Below, one piece after another: positions 36,362-47,353 of a stretch of DNA of 64,000 nucleotides. The DNA is from Brachynemurus nebulosus. Lineage: Eukaryota; Arthropoda; Insecta; Neuroptera; Myrmeleontidae. Within the stretch, counting starts at the first letter, position 1, and each line of letters starts with the position of its first letter. Under the pieces are notes generated by a model. It saw only the letters and a program-made list of their open reading frames with translations. It had not been told where the DNA came from and did no database searches. The DNA lies in NCBI GenBank assembly GCA_035578155.1, contig JAPWDM010000004.1, forward strand, positions 39,380,803-39,444,802, read 5' to 3'. The translations under genes were made by a program, and so were the position numbers.

Positions 36362-36874
36362 ATGAAGACCGACGCAGCAATTGTTGACTTCCAAGGATTT
36401 CCAAATTCAACAAATGGGAAATTCTACATAAAGGAATTGGCTGTGTTGAAATTCGATTCTTCCGAAGAAAATTGTGGTGAAGATTATATACTACAGCACT
36501 ATGTATTCAAATCACCAATACCGTTTTGTGGATTAAGTGAAAAAGATCAACGCACAGCTCGCTGGTTGCGGAAGAAACATCATGGGTTCTTCTGGATGGA
36601 TGGACATATTGAATACGACGAACTACAGTACATTTTAATAAACAATCTACACGGAACTCGAATCATTTATACGAAAGGAGAAGAAAAAGTGCGCTATTTG
36701 AAACGACTACTACCATCAGCGCCCATAATGAACTTTGAAGAAATAACAATTTGCCCCAAGTTGAGAATCATAACATCAACATACACTAGCCCTCGATGCG
36801 GCCAGCATTCCGGAGCAACATGCGCCATGGAAAATGTCATATCCATATACAAATATTATTGTAATAACATTTAA
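36362..36874 (+). CDS. Arm gene, intact copy: Maelstrom-like ECHC protein candidate
   Basis: A 170-codon single-exon gene reading outward from the core. It opens with an IVDFQGF strand, then KELAVL with Glu25. A central W-rich part follows (ARWLRKKHHGFFWMDG, residues 66-81), then an IIYTKGEEKVRYL strand-helix (101-113), and it ends with Cys131, Cys146-x2-His149 and Cys154 followed by an MENVISIYKYY helix. The order Glu, then Cys-x2-His, then Cys, with D-x-Q near the start, resembles the ECHC arrangement of the Maelstrom RNase H-like (DEDDh-derived) domain, where the residues bind zinc rather than catalytic metal. From memory, uncharacterised arthropod proteins share the D-(I/V/F)-Q-G-F opening. 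Function is inferred only: nucleic-acid binding or cleavage, or interference with small-RNA silencing. TATA box at 36283, AATAAA at 36903. Confidence 0.75.
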   Translation: MKTDAAIVDFQGFPNSTNGKFYIKELAVLKFDSSEENCGEDYILQHYVFKSPIPFCGLSEKDQRTARWLRKKHHGFFWMDGHIEYDELQYILINNLHGTRIIYTKGEEKVRYLKRLLPSAPIMNFEEITICPKLRIITSTYTSPRCGQHSGATCAMENVISIYKYYCNNI

Positions 36875-36902
36875 ACATTTTTATTGTAAAATATTTCTTT
36901 TA

Positions 36903-36908
36903 AATAAA
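36903..36908 (+). promoter_or_regulatory. Polyadenylation signal candidate of the arm gene
   Basis: AATAAA, 29 bases after the stop codon. Confidence 0.5.
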
Positions 36909-37061
36909 TTTATTAAAATAAGAAAAATTAAAAAAATTAAAAAAAAATAAAAATAAAAAAATGTGTTTTTATTTAATAAAAAAAAAATAACAATTAAAAA
37001 TTTAAAAAAAAATGTGTTTTTATTTAGTGGAAAACCTGTATAAACCTATTTTCAGATAAAA

Positions 37062-37305
37062 ATATGATAAAATTATGATTCATGATACACAGTTCGCAGT
37101 GGTTCAGACAAGCAACGCCATCTTTTCATGGAATTTTGAATCTAGGTACAGAATTCGCGGCGGTTCCGACTAGCAACACCATCTTTTCATGGAATTTTGA
37201 ATCAAGGTACAGAATTCGCGGTGATTCCGACTAGCAACGCCATCTTTTCATGGAATTTTGAATCAAGGTACAGAGTTCACAGTGGTTCAGACCAGCAACG
37301 CCATC
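37062..37305. repeat. Four 61 bp tandem units, right arm
   Basis: Inverted counterpart of 30941-31184, with the units reading GCAACGCCATCTTTTCATGG and AATTTTGAATC. Confidence 0.92.
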
Positions 37306-37405
37306 TAGACGACATAGCTTACTTATCTTCTCCCACGGTCGTTAAAAAAATCGGGAGGGGGATGAGGGTCTAGAACTGTCCAAAAACTACTACTTATATG
37401 TAGTG

Positions 37406-39539
37406 ACATTGGCACCTCAAGTGACTACCAAATATAGGACCATTGACCCTGGACTTTTACTTATCCTGGAGATATTAACAAAAACATGAGTGCTGTAATT
37501 TTTCAAACTCAATTTTCTCAAAAACCATGACACCTAGGAAAACAGAACCGACGCCAAAATTGAGGTAATACTTGGGATAATATTATATATTTTTTTAAAA
37601 GTTCAGAATAATTGCATAAAAAAATACATTTTATTATTTAATATGGTTCTAGTACACTTACAGCTTTCAAAAAATATAGAATATTTTTTATCTAATGTAC
37701 TTACAACACATCAAATTTCATCAAAATTGATGAGGCGCCTTTTGAGTAATACCTATTTAATTTAGTGAGTATATGGTATGTTATGTATTAACTGTACAGG
37801 AGAATGCTTAAAAATAAATATATAAAAAATAAATTTTTAATTTTTTGGTAAAGTTCTAGTATACTTACACCATTCAAAAAAATACAATATACTCGTATTG
37901 TTTAACCTCTCTACTTATGCTACATTAAAGTTCATCATAACCGAAGATGCGTTTTTTGAAATTTGAAGAAATTTTTTTCAGAATTAGCTTACGTAAAATA
38001 AGGTACAAGATCGTTATATTATCCCGCATTGACTAGTCCAAAAGTTGGCTGCCCTACCAAATACTAAAGTTCTTACTAGCTAAGAGTATTCTCCTATTAA
38101 CTGTTACTCTTACATATATATATAGACGTATTTCAGCTTTCCTTTTTTTTAATTTCAAAATTGCTACTAACTTAAGGGGAAATTTACTACATTTACCACA
38201 ATTTTGCAAAACTACCAAAAACATATTTTCAGTACCATATTGTTCACCATGTTGATTTCTCAATATGTTTGTTTTGTTCTCTAACAAAATATAATGAAAA
38301 TATAAGTTAGAAGCCACTCTAATACATGAATCGGTACAATATACAATAATCGATACAGTAATAAGATAAAATACGCACCACAAAAACCACTGCCATAAAT
38401 CAATGTGAATATTTAACTGGATATATTTCGATAGATATGCAACATTATACTTATATTATTTATGCATGTTGAGCTGTAAACATTTCAATATCAACCACTG
38501 TATTTATAATAGTAGTTATAACCATAGAGCACTAGAGATAAAATACATATTTCTATACTACTGGAACCTGTGTAACCACTTGAGATAGAAAATATGTTGT
38601 ATACGTGCACGGTGTTTACTTTGTATTTGTGCAGTAAACTCTGTTAGTGTGAGTGGTGACAGCCGTCACGTGACCTTGGTTCGCATATACATATGTGTGA
38701 TGTGTGTGATACCACAACGCTACTTGTGCCGGTTCAACAATCAAATTCATTGTTGTTTGACTGACACACTGAGCGACGGGTACTGAGCAACTGACACTAA
38801 GCAGCCTAAGATGCACATACTTGCACATAAGTGATTGCAGAAAAGAGATAGTTATATTCGTTCTATTTGTTCTGTGGTTATGACACTATAGGTACTGTAG
38901 AATATACCTACCAGTTTGTATTTATGCATAAATAACATGAAAGCAAGCAGTTATATAAGAATACATCATGTTTTTATTGCATCGCACCACATGTGATGAC
39001 GACTACTATGTGACTATTAACTTCTACATGTTTGTTTTGAATCAACACACAATTAATGAAATTACTTAAACAATAATTACTTTTTTCATTTACATATCAG
39101 TAAGTAAACAATTTGTAAACCGCCTAGATATTTGTAAGGGTTTTGTATATGTTAATTTAACGCGGTGGCCGGTTGCGTGAGTATAAACGCGTTTAATAAT
39201 CAATAAAATAGACGGATGTGTTAAATGGTAAACCCATTGAAGCTCTCCACGGGTGTTAATTTGTTAATTTTGTTTCCTTTTCCCTGCTTTAGACCGCACT
39301 ACGGTTTCCGACACTTGATTTCTTAACCAAAGTCCATTTTTTTGGATAATAATAATAATAATAATATTGTGATTCTACTCGGTTTTGAGACTTCTCTTCT
39401 AAAACAGACGCTACCCACATCATGATTATATGCTTTATTTATACCTTTACAAGTTTTTTTTTACAATACTTTAAATTCACATTTTATGTGTGATGAAGGA
39501 AAAGTGGCGGCAGTTGCAGTCGCCTTAATTAAAGGAACT
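37406..39539. other. Stretch without a recognised gene
   Basis: Contains an AAT trinucleotide run near 39347-39366 and a GC-balanced patch near 38600-38820 with CACGTG at 38667. The short minus-strand frames at 38054-38383 and 38616-38828 show no recognisable domain. Confidence 0.35.
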
Positions 39540-39675
39540 ATGCCAATAGTCATCTGGAATTGCCAAGAAAAATACTAAAGAGCCTTGCAAGCATAGCCAG
39601 CCGCAGGATTCGACCTCTCGATCTACCAGTGGACAAGTGCCAAAGCCTAAACATGCTCGGTCACTCCGCTGGTGG
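39540..39675 (-). mobile_element. tRNA-derived SINE, head region
   Basis: On the minus strand an A-box-like TGACCGAGCATGTTTAGGC is followed ~45 bases later by a B-box-like GGTCGAATCCTGC (complement of 39603-39615), the spacing of a class II (Ser/Leu-like) tRNA. It does not fold as a functional tRNA and runs on into non-tRNA sequence, as in a SINE. The tail and duplications were not identified. Confidence 0.5.
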
Positions 39676-40163
39676 ATTTTTTGATTATTGAAAGCAACAT
39701 TTTTATACAAAAATATTAAATGGAATATTCTAAAGGTTCAATTTTTAAATTTTATTTCAATGTTTCTTTGATCCATTTAGCCAATGTTATCTGATATTTT
39801 TGAGTAATGTTTCATTTGTTGTATGACAATCATTGAATAGTTCACAAGTATTAAAGTGTGTTACTATTAGGGCTTTCGATCTTTCGCAATACTCAAAAAT
39901 CAGTTTCAGTTGTAATATGTAAAGATACACGGAGAAAAGAAAGTCTAAAAATTAGGTGAAAATCCATGATATTTTAGCGTGCCAGCACAATAAAATAACC
40001 AGACCAATATTTCTTTGATTATTGTTGATTTTCAAACTAAAAATTATAGTACCACCCCTATAATAATTAAGACAATAATTCATATATATGTCATAAATTA
40101 ACCCAGCAAAGATGAGAGTGCCAGCCCTATAAAAAGTAATGAATTGACTTTTAAATATTATTA

Positions 40164-40169
<6 letters not shown>

Positions 40170-40216
<47 letters not shown>
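40170..40216. repeat. (AT)n microsatellite
   Basis: About 23 AT units. Confidence 0.95.
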
Positions 40217-40221
<5 letters not shown>

Positions 40222-40280
40222 TATACTTATAAAATGTTATTAAGGTTTTAAATAAATATCAAAAGAGTTATCCTTATTTT

Positions 40281-40850
40281 TAGTCGAATTTTTCCTTAAA
40301 AAAATTAGACTTATACAGCCTATACGATAAGAACGGCGAGAGGAGAGATTAGGGACGCTATCCGTAGAACACGATTCTGAAGAAAAAAATGTCTAATATA
40401 TATATATATATTTCTGCCACCTTTTAATATGCGTAGGGCCTCCCTATGGAAGTTAAGGCCTCAAATTTGGTAAGTGGGGCTCATTACCATGCACAAAAAT
40501 ACTATCCAAGTGGGGTCAAATTTTGGATCCGACCCAATCTTTAGGGGGGTGGTGGGGGGCGGTAAAGCAATAAAACTTTTCCAAACCAGTTGGAAATGAT
40601 GTTTCGGTCAATTATCTACAACATATCCAAACTTCAGTTTCCTAGGATGAGTTGGAGGGAGCAGAGGGGAAAAAGTATTTTGGCTGGATCTAACACGCCC
40701 ACAGTCCGCCAGAATTAACGCAGAGGGTTAAAATTTGGTATGTTGATAGAGTTCGTACCTAGGTTGTGCTTTTTGGAGGTTTTAATATTTTACCCCCACC
40801 CTCCCCATTTTTAAGCTACAATTTCATGTTTTTTTGACGTTTTATAGTGC
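40281..40850 (-). mobile_element. Family A repeat, copy 4, truncated
   Basis: Matches 28556-29210 of copy 3 from AAAAATTAGACTTATACAGC to the TTTTTTGACGTTTT point in the third module. The (AT)n tract is short here (40397-40411). Confidence 0.8.
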
Positions 40851-40911
40851 ACCGATGTATAGTGCACCGTCTAGATAGGATTCTCAAAATATTCATCAAA
40901 TGTGAACATTT

Positions 40912-41574
40912 CACTGGGCCGTTTAGTGCCGTTCACTCTGATTAGTGATTAGTGCAAGTGCGTAGTGCGAGTGTTTAGTAATTAGTACAAAACACGTTTG
41001 GACATCGATTGATTAGTGATTAGTGTTTAGTGTTTAGCGAAGTAGACTGACTAGTGGAGTGTCTATTTTTTTGCGAGTAGTTCATCCCTTCTACACCACT
41101 CGCATGCACACAAACTACGTTTGGACATTACGTCTTGTTTATTTCCAACATAGATACACGTGGTTTTGTTACAAATAGTTAATAATAATTTATTCATTGA
41201 ATGACTTCAGTCATCCGTAGTGTATACTTAATAAAATTAATCTGTTTTATCCTCAATAGCTAGTTCTTTTAAAACTGCTTATTTGCAACTCAATTTTATC
41301 ACCTGGATATCTATTTTCTCTCCCACAGACGTGTGGGTTTGTTTACATCCAATCCTACTTATTCCATAATATTTATTATTTCTCTAATTACTACTTTACG
41401 TAATTTTTTAACTTGGTCCATTTCATTTCTTGTCATGGTAAACTTTACTAAACAAAAACACTAAACACAATTTGGACAATGCTTTACTAATCACTCAACA
41501 CTAAGCACTAATCACAAACCTAGTAATCACTAATCACTCGCACTCGCACTAATCAATGTGTAAACGGGCTAGTA
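40912..41574. mobile_element. TIR element with GATTAGTG subterminal repeats
   Basis: Left end CACTGGGCCGTTTAGTG and (inverted) right end ACTAGCCCGTTTACAC. Subterminal regions carry many direct copies of GATTAGTG or GTTTAGTG on the left (40938-41035) and their complements on the right (41440-41550). Repeated subterminal octamers are typical transposase-binding arrays, as in CACTA-type elements. No coding frame. Confidence 0.65.
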
Positions 41575-43093
41575 CGATAAGTATATGCACTCTCTTACAA
41601 TGTACTTTATTACATTAAAATAAGTGCAAAAGTTGAATAGTTGTAGCATGAGATGTTAGACGACTGAATATTACAAATTGTTAGATATAAGATTATGAAA
41701 ATGAGAAATTTTTCGAATTCCTTGTAACTGTGAATATAATGTGTTTGTAAGTATGTATAAATGACAACCAATAATCTCTTATATTCTACATATTATGAAT
41801 ATTTATGTGCTTGGAAAGAATGTAGAATGGATTCTAAAAACTTTCAAGTTACGTACAAGACAAACTGTACCCAAATATACAATATGCCTGTATAATACTG
41901 GACTGCATTTATTTAACATAGCACTTATAAGAATAAATAGTGTGTACTCTCTAGACATGTATCAGAAATTAAAGAAGGTTTCCTGGAAATTATTCCTAAA
42001 TATTTATTTGCGGCCTGTCTCGTAAAAGAACTGTGTACTTACTGTATAATTTTTTTTGATGGAAGTATACCGAAAGCTAGCTTATAATCTGGGTGTAAAT
42101 ACCTTTTGATTATTTAAGCGAGCTATTGATCAACACTATTACAACTCTTTAAATTTATAGATTCAAGCAAAAGCGTTCATAGTAATTCACTTAAACTTAA
42201 AAAAAGGGCCAATCCTTAATACCATTTTCCTGATCAGGCCTGATCAGGACCTTATTCGATAAACCTAATAGGACATGCCCTTGATAAGCATGATCCGGAC
42301 CGAATCGAGTTAGGGCTTGCCCTAATTAATTCTTACTCAGGCTCATTCAGATCTTCAAGATTCTGTATATATTTTTAACGAAAATTAACCAGTCGTGTGC
42401 TGTCGAGGGTACCAACACTAACTTACAGAAATACTCTACTTATAAGACAAGAAACTTCTCACAGTGTAGACACTATATCTGGACGAGCATACTTTATAAT
42501 ATAGACTTTCTTTACTCATATGCTTAATGATGAAGCACTACAATTTGATACACACAGTAAAAATGACTCTATCTTTGGTATATCATAGTATGGTATAGTG
42601 CCACGAGAAGTTCTTCTAGCTATTACAAAATACAAATGTTTCGGATTTACCGAAATAACAACATAATACACCATAGATCATTTTGATCAGACGCGTACAG
42701 GCGCATAGATCATTCTAACATATCATACTGCAATTGTGTAATATATTACTGCATTGCATATACCGGGTGCTCCAAGATATCGCTTTCAGTAACAGATCAA
42801 AATTTTGGGAATTCAACAAAAACAAATTCAGTTGTATACGTATAAGAAATCACTAGATTGAAAAAGTTCAGTGATCAATTTTGGGAATAAAAAGACAACT
42901 ATCGATTCAGTTTTCATCGTTGCTACTTGGGCAACATTAAAAATTGTATCTGAATCTTTATAACTTAAATTAGGCCTATTAAGATTTAAGTGAGTATTCG
43001 TTTAAACGTACCAAATATTGTGTGACTGTTTTTAACCTCGATCCTCACTTCACGTATATCTCATTCATACTAAAGCGATAAGTACAGTAACTA
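41575..43093. other. Stretch without a recognised gene
   Basis: Contains the perfect 20 bp palindrome at 42231-42250 (CCTGATCAGG twice) and nearby related CTGATC/TGATCC fragments. The open frame at 41795-42025 has no recognisable domain. Confidence 0.35.
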
Positions 43094-43562
43094 TAGAGAG
43101 TCAATCCATATCAAGTGATCCAAATTTGAATAAATTTTTTACCTGACCTCACTCAATATTTTTTTTCTTTTGATTTTCTTGAAGAGCTACTCTAACTTAG
43201 TACAAATTTCAAATTTCAGATTTTTATCACTTATGGTTGCCTTTTTAAATAATTTTGAAATTTGGAAAATTCGCAAATTTTTCAGTGTAACATAATACGT
43301 TTTTTACTGTAACTCCGTTTAGGGTTGTGATAGAAATATAAAAATAACACCATTCTCTTCAGAATTGCTTAAGCTTTAATTTGATATATTACAAGTGTGT
43401 GTTTTTTAAATAATATATTTTTAAATATATCTATGAAGAGACGTTAAAAAACGTATTTAAAAGATCTTGAAGTTAGTTTTTGATGGATTATAACTCAGTT
43501 TATTAAGAGATATAGGGTTTATATGTGTAAATGGTAATTTTATGTATGTTATGGGAGATACT

Positions 43563-43761
43563 CAGTGGCGTCGCAAGACGAAAATGGGGAGTGGGCAACA
43601 TAATTTTTGCGAGGCCCCCTTTAATTTTGTTTTTAAAATTTCTGTCTTAAAAATTAGGGGACAATCAAAGGAAAAAAAAGAAAAACAGTCACTCGCGAGG
43701 TCCCTTTAAGTGCGAGGCTGTGGGCGTGGGCCCACATCGCCCACTCCTAACTACGCCACTG
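43563..43761. mobile_element. hAT MITE, 199 bp
   Basis: Ends CAGTGGCGTCGCAAG and (inverted) CAGTGGCGTAGTTAG, with GGGCAACATAATTTTTGCGA and GAGGCCCCCT inside. Flanks GAGATACT and AAGGAACT agree at 5 of 8 positions, so the duplication has decayed. Confidence 0.8.
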
Positions 43762-43938
43762 AAGGAACTCTGTGAGTTTCAATAAGTTCTGATCAAGATC
43801 CAGTTATTTTATTTGCCCTGAGACAGTCAGGCTGTGGCAAGAAACAGACAAGTAGGATCTTGCAAGCAGAACTTTAAATATGAATCGATCTCATGCCAGT
43901 CCTTAAGCAGTGCAGTTCAGTTAATTCTTCAGTGTTTC

Positions 43939-44014
43939 TAAAAGTGGGTTGTGTAACCCCAGTATGTTATTGAAAGTGTTGCTAGTTTGTAAAAGTGGGT
44001 TGTGTAACTCCAGT
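43939..44014. repeat. 51 bp tandem duplication
   Basis: AAAAGTGGGTTGTGTAAC occurs at 43940 and 43991 with CCCCAGT and TCCAGT after it. The surrounding 43780-44070 is GC-richer than the host element and may be a foreign or mRNA-derived patch, but I cannot identify it. Confidence 0.55.
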
Positions 44015-45428
44015 CTTTATATTCAATCTGATCCAGCAATTCGGTGTTCAACCATAGAAATGTATAGAAAGACAACTCAAAAAGTCGTTTAAAAAATTAA
44101 ATTATCATTACAGAAAAAAATAGCAGCAGTTATTTGAATTTCTATAATATATTTAGCTTTATCTAATAAATGACAAGACATATTTCTTAAAGGAATACTA
44201 ACTTTGAGTCAGGGGTATAAAAAGATACCACTACATTAAAGCGTTGTTATCACACTAGTCTTTTAAATTGCTGATATTGGATTGTTGTCATGATCGTCAT
44301 AATTTTCAGTGGTATACAACGTAAATACTTGCTTCAAAAAAAAACGATAGATATAGTGAAAAGAACGACAACTGGAAATGATTCATCCACATAAATTTAT
44401 GTTTTAAACAAACTCGTAATATAGCTATCTCTCACGAGATCTACTATCTAATGTATTGAAAAAGGATAGTAGAAATTATAATAACTTTTGGGAGTGTTTT
44501 TGGGAGAAAAAATTTTTTTTTTAAATATGATCCCAATAAGATCCCAACTTAAAATTTTGTTTGTTTGTAGACAAATACTTAAGTAATTACCTAAAAATTT
44601 TTCAAAATGATTTGAGATATTATTTTTCTGGAATAACCTTTTCAAAATTTAAGTTAAAAAATTAAGAGTTATAATTTTTTTGAAATTAGCTTGTTGCATA
44701 TCATTTTAAAGCTTGTAAATTTCTGAAAAAAATGGTATTTTGCTCCAAAATATATCTTTATCCTAAGCCGAGGTATAGCTAGAAACGTAAAACAATGTGT
44801 GTCTAAATTTCACATTTTTCACAATTTAAAAAATTGTTTAATAAAAAAGTACATGAGATAAAAACAAAATCTTTTGGTTTCTTTCTTCTTTCACCTAGTA
44901 TAACCGGAGGACAAAATCTTAGGTTAATATAAAATAGTAAGGTAATTTTCTTTGGATCACTTGATATGGATTGACCCTATAAGATAAATCGGTTACTAGA
45001 CTATTTCATTTTTCATCATTCTTTTTACTTACCGCTTAGCACTCCGGTGTGAACGAGCTATTCGGCGAAGTTTTCCACACCAGTATAAATATATGTGTAC
45101 AGGAAATATTATTTCATATCAAGGTTACTACAGTAAGACATAATAGAATTACAAATAATCCGGACCTGTTTATACTGCAGTTCAACATAAGCTCTATTTT
45201 TCACCTGATATACACAACTTGTGTTATATACCTATAGTAACCTTGATTTCAAATAATTTTTTGAATAGAACTATAAGTGCTAAGAAAAATTTTTAAAAGT
45301 TTTACGTCAATAGGCCACACTACCAGTGGGTGGTGAGGCCTTAGTCCCGGGCCGCAAAATTGCAGAGGTGACAAAAAATATTTTTATACATTCATGTAAA
45401 AAAAATCAAAAAAACAAATAAACAGTAA

Positions 45429-47002
45429 CTACACAGAGAAAAAAACTACACATAATACTAAGATGATTTCCACATTGACTCTTTTATACAGAAATCGTCT
45501 TAAAAATCACTGTTTAAGATGGTTTCTTCTTAAGAAGTATTTATACTTTCAAAGAGAAAATCCTTTTAAAAATCTATAAAGAGAGCATATTAAGTTAATG
45601 TGTGAACTATTTAATTCCGTGAAGAACATCCTATTAGAATAGTTATTTAAGTAATTAAGAAGTGTTTCTGCTTAAAATAAAAAAAATTCTTGTTAATTTA
45701 AAAAAAATAATTCAAAAAATTAATAGATTTCTGTATTCGTAAAACGTGTAGATGCAAGGACGCAATGTATCAGTTTGCATTCAAGCTTTTATAAGTTAAT
45801 GATTTACAATTTATATTTATTTAATATATTTAGTTTATTTCCAAAAATTTCTGGAATAAATACGAAAAGAATTGTGAAAAGGATGAAATTAAAATGTATC
45901 GACAAATTTTTATCTGAATTGGGTTGTTCGAAATATTTTAGGTGTTTCTACAAGAGAAGGACAAGTAAGTATATAATATAATGTTATTTAACCTTAGGGC
46001 TTCTTTTGACATGTTTTAAGGTAATACTCTTATATTTTTTAGAATAAAGCAACCGTGAATCGAATATGATAGAGGTGCTGTTTCGCCATCAACTCGATGT
46101 ATACAGAAAAGGTTATTCGAAAAATGTGATTATATAAGATTTGTGTAACAAATTAATTGGTATACATTCTTCTGTCCAACTTAACTTAGTTCAATATTTT
46201 GAAGATGTTACTTTTATGATTAATTTTAATATACCTAAGTTACTACTGCAAAAGATCTTAATTTTGATATAAATAGGCTAGAAAATTAAATCAACCTATT
46301 TATTTACTATAGAATATAAATAATTTGAAAGTTAATTTGAAGGTAAGAAAAATATTATTTTGTATTGCTTAAAATTATCTATTCCACGTGGCAGGAAAAC
46401 ATATTAACCGTCTTAGCTAATTTTCTAGCCTTAGTAATATCAAATATGCCAATCGCGGCTGGAAATTTGTAACTAAAATAAAAGGCTGTTGTAATTTTTA
46501 TTGTATTAAATTCTTCGCCTACAAATTGGATTTTGACTTTTCCGCACGTAGGCAAAGTGTTTAGTAGATAACTATAACCTTTATTTTATAATTATAAAAT
46601 TATATTTCGAAAAAAATTAGGTTAACCCAATTTTATGTAAAGTTTGTATTATTTACTTGTTTTTCTAATAATAAATATTTTAAAAAATACATTTGTATTT
46701 TAATGTACAGCCCTATTTAGTTTATTTAAATTAAGAAGATTACCCTTTAAATGTTTTATGTGCTTTCTCCTTTTAAATTAAAAAGATTTTTGCATAAAGG
46801 TTTCTTCTTGATTTAAGGTGCAGTCCTTAAAGATAATTATTGGGATTACTGCTCAATTTTAAGTGAAAACTTTATAAACTACTATTCGTAATTCTAAGAT
46901 GAATTTCTTTACTATTTTATAAAGATTTCCTTCTTGGATAAAAACCATAGGGAAATCTTTATGATTTCTTGCTGTTTTAGGTGAATTTTTTTCTCTGTGT
47001 AG
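45429..47002. mobile_element. Element with ACACAGAGAAAA termini, copy 1
   Basis: Ends ACTACACAGAGAAAAAAA and its inverted copy near 46986-47003. 1574 bp. It shares more than 900 bp with 50883-51895 in direct orientation. It contains relics of reading frames shared with that copy. I cannot assign a superfamily; no clear target duplication. Confidence 0.7.
45742..46275 (+). pseudogene. Unidentified element-borne gene relic, copy 1
   Basis: Frame landmarks are conserved between this and the second copy at 51197-51785. A VDARTQCIS start precedes SSFYKLM near 45780. KRMKLK(C/Y)IDKFLSELGCSKYF follows near 45880, then a donor-like GTAAGT and a TTTTTAG acceptor-like site (46042). A YSKNVI step and an HSSVQLNLVQYFEDVTFMIN stretch are near 46165-46225. 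Stops interrupt the second part here. I recognise no family; it may be the element's own protein. Confidence 0.4.
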
Positions 47003-47251
47003 TCAAAAATTAAATTTTAATGCATCTTAAGACTACGGTTAATTTCCATTTTTCGTCAGACAATTTTTTAGAAATTATAAATTACAGCTTTTTCTATCAG
47101 TAATTATAATAAATTGTACATTAATTTTTAATAAAATAAAAAAAGAAACCTTATTTATTGTGTCACTTTCTCCTAGATTTTCTGTTTTATTAATTAAGTT
47201 GCGATAAAGGTTTAGAAGATTTAGAAGATCAAATTATATACGTATATGAAT

Positions 47252-47353
47252 CTCACTCACATTGCAATATTTTTATGTATACCTGCGTCGAACATCATAG
47301 CGGAAAGATTATTTTCAGTATTTCGTAGAATAAAGAGCTCCATAGTACTATAG
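47252..47353 (+). pseudogene. hAT transposase C-terminal dimerisation fragment
   Basis: Reads AIFLCIPASNIIAERLFSVF then RRIKSS before a stop at 47351-47353. This is the signature of the hAT C-terminal dimerisation region (P-x-S-x-x-x-E-R-x-F-S). The rest of the transposase is absent or unreadable upstream. Confidence 0.85.

Larger units (their letters stand above)
30841..37405. mobile_element. Giant palindromic element, ~6.6 kb, gene-bearing
   Basis: Two long arms (about 30841-33200 and 34873-37405) are nearly identical inverted copies flanking a 1.67 kb unique core. Outer ends read GTAGCAGTTTTTGGACAGTT and the inverted GTAGTAGTTTTTGGACAGTT. Inner ends are the AACAAATCATTAATATA region and its complement. 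Each arm carries a 61 bp tandem array near its outer end and one gene reading outward; the core carries one gene. I recognise no polymerase, integrase, RT or known transposase. Size, long terminal inverted repeats and gene content recall a reduced Maverick/Polinton-like or DNA-virus-derived element, but nothing diagnostic of those is visible. No target duplication could be found. Confidence 0.85.
34873..37405. repeat. Right arm of the giant palindrome
   Basis: Inverted copy of the left arm. It holds the intact arm gene and an extra A-rich tandem copy of the ATGTGTTTTTATTT segment near 36960-37025. Confidence 0.92.
43096..44977. mobile_element. TA-flanked TIR element, 1.9 kb
   Basis: Ends share GTCAATCCATATCAAGTGAT in inverted orientation, flanked by TA (43094-43095, 44978-44979). 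No transposase frame. Contains a hAT MITE and a 51 bp tandem duplication. Confidence 0.8.
45305..47353 (+). mobile_element. Decayed hAT transposon split by a 1.57 kb insertion
   Basis: 45320-45372 (GGCCTTAGTCCCGGGCCGCA) resembles the GGGCC-rich subterminal part of hAT elements. 47003-47353 continues with sequence ending in a recognisable hAT transposase C-terminus. The element at 45429-47002 lies between. Outer ends were not found. Confidence 0.55.

Noticed and set aside
30841..37405. Reading the palindrome as two head-to-head host genes
   Set aside because: The near-identity covers arms of more than 2 kb, including non-coding sequence and tandem arrays, which fits an inverted-repeat element better than duplicated genes.
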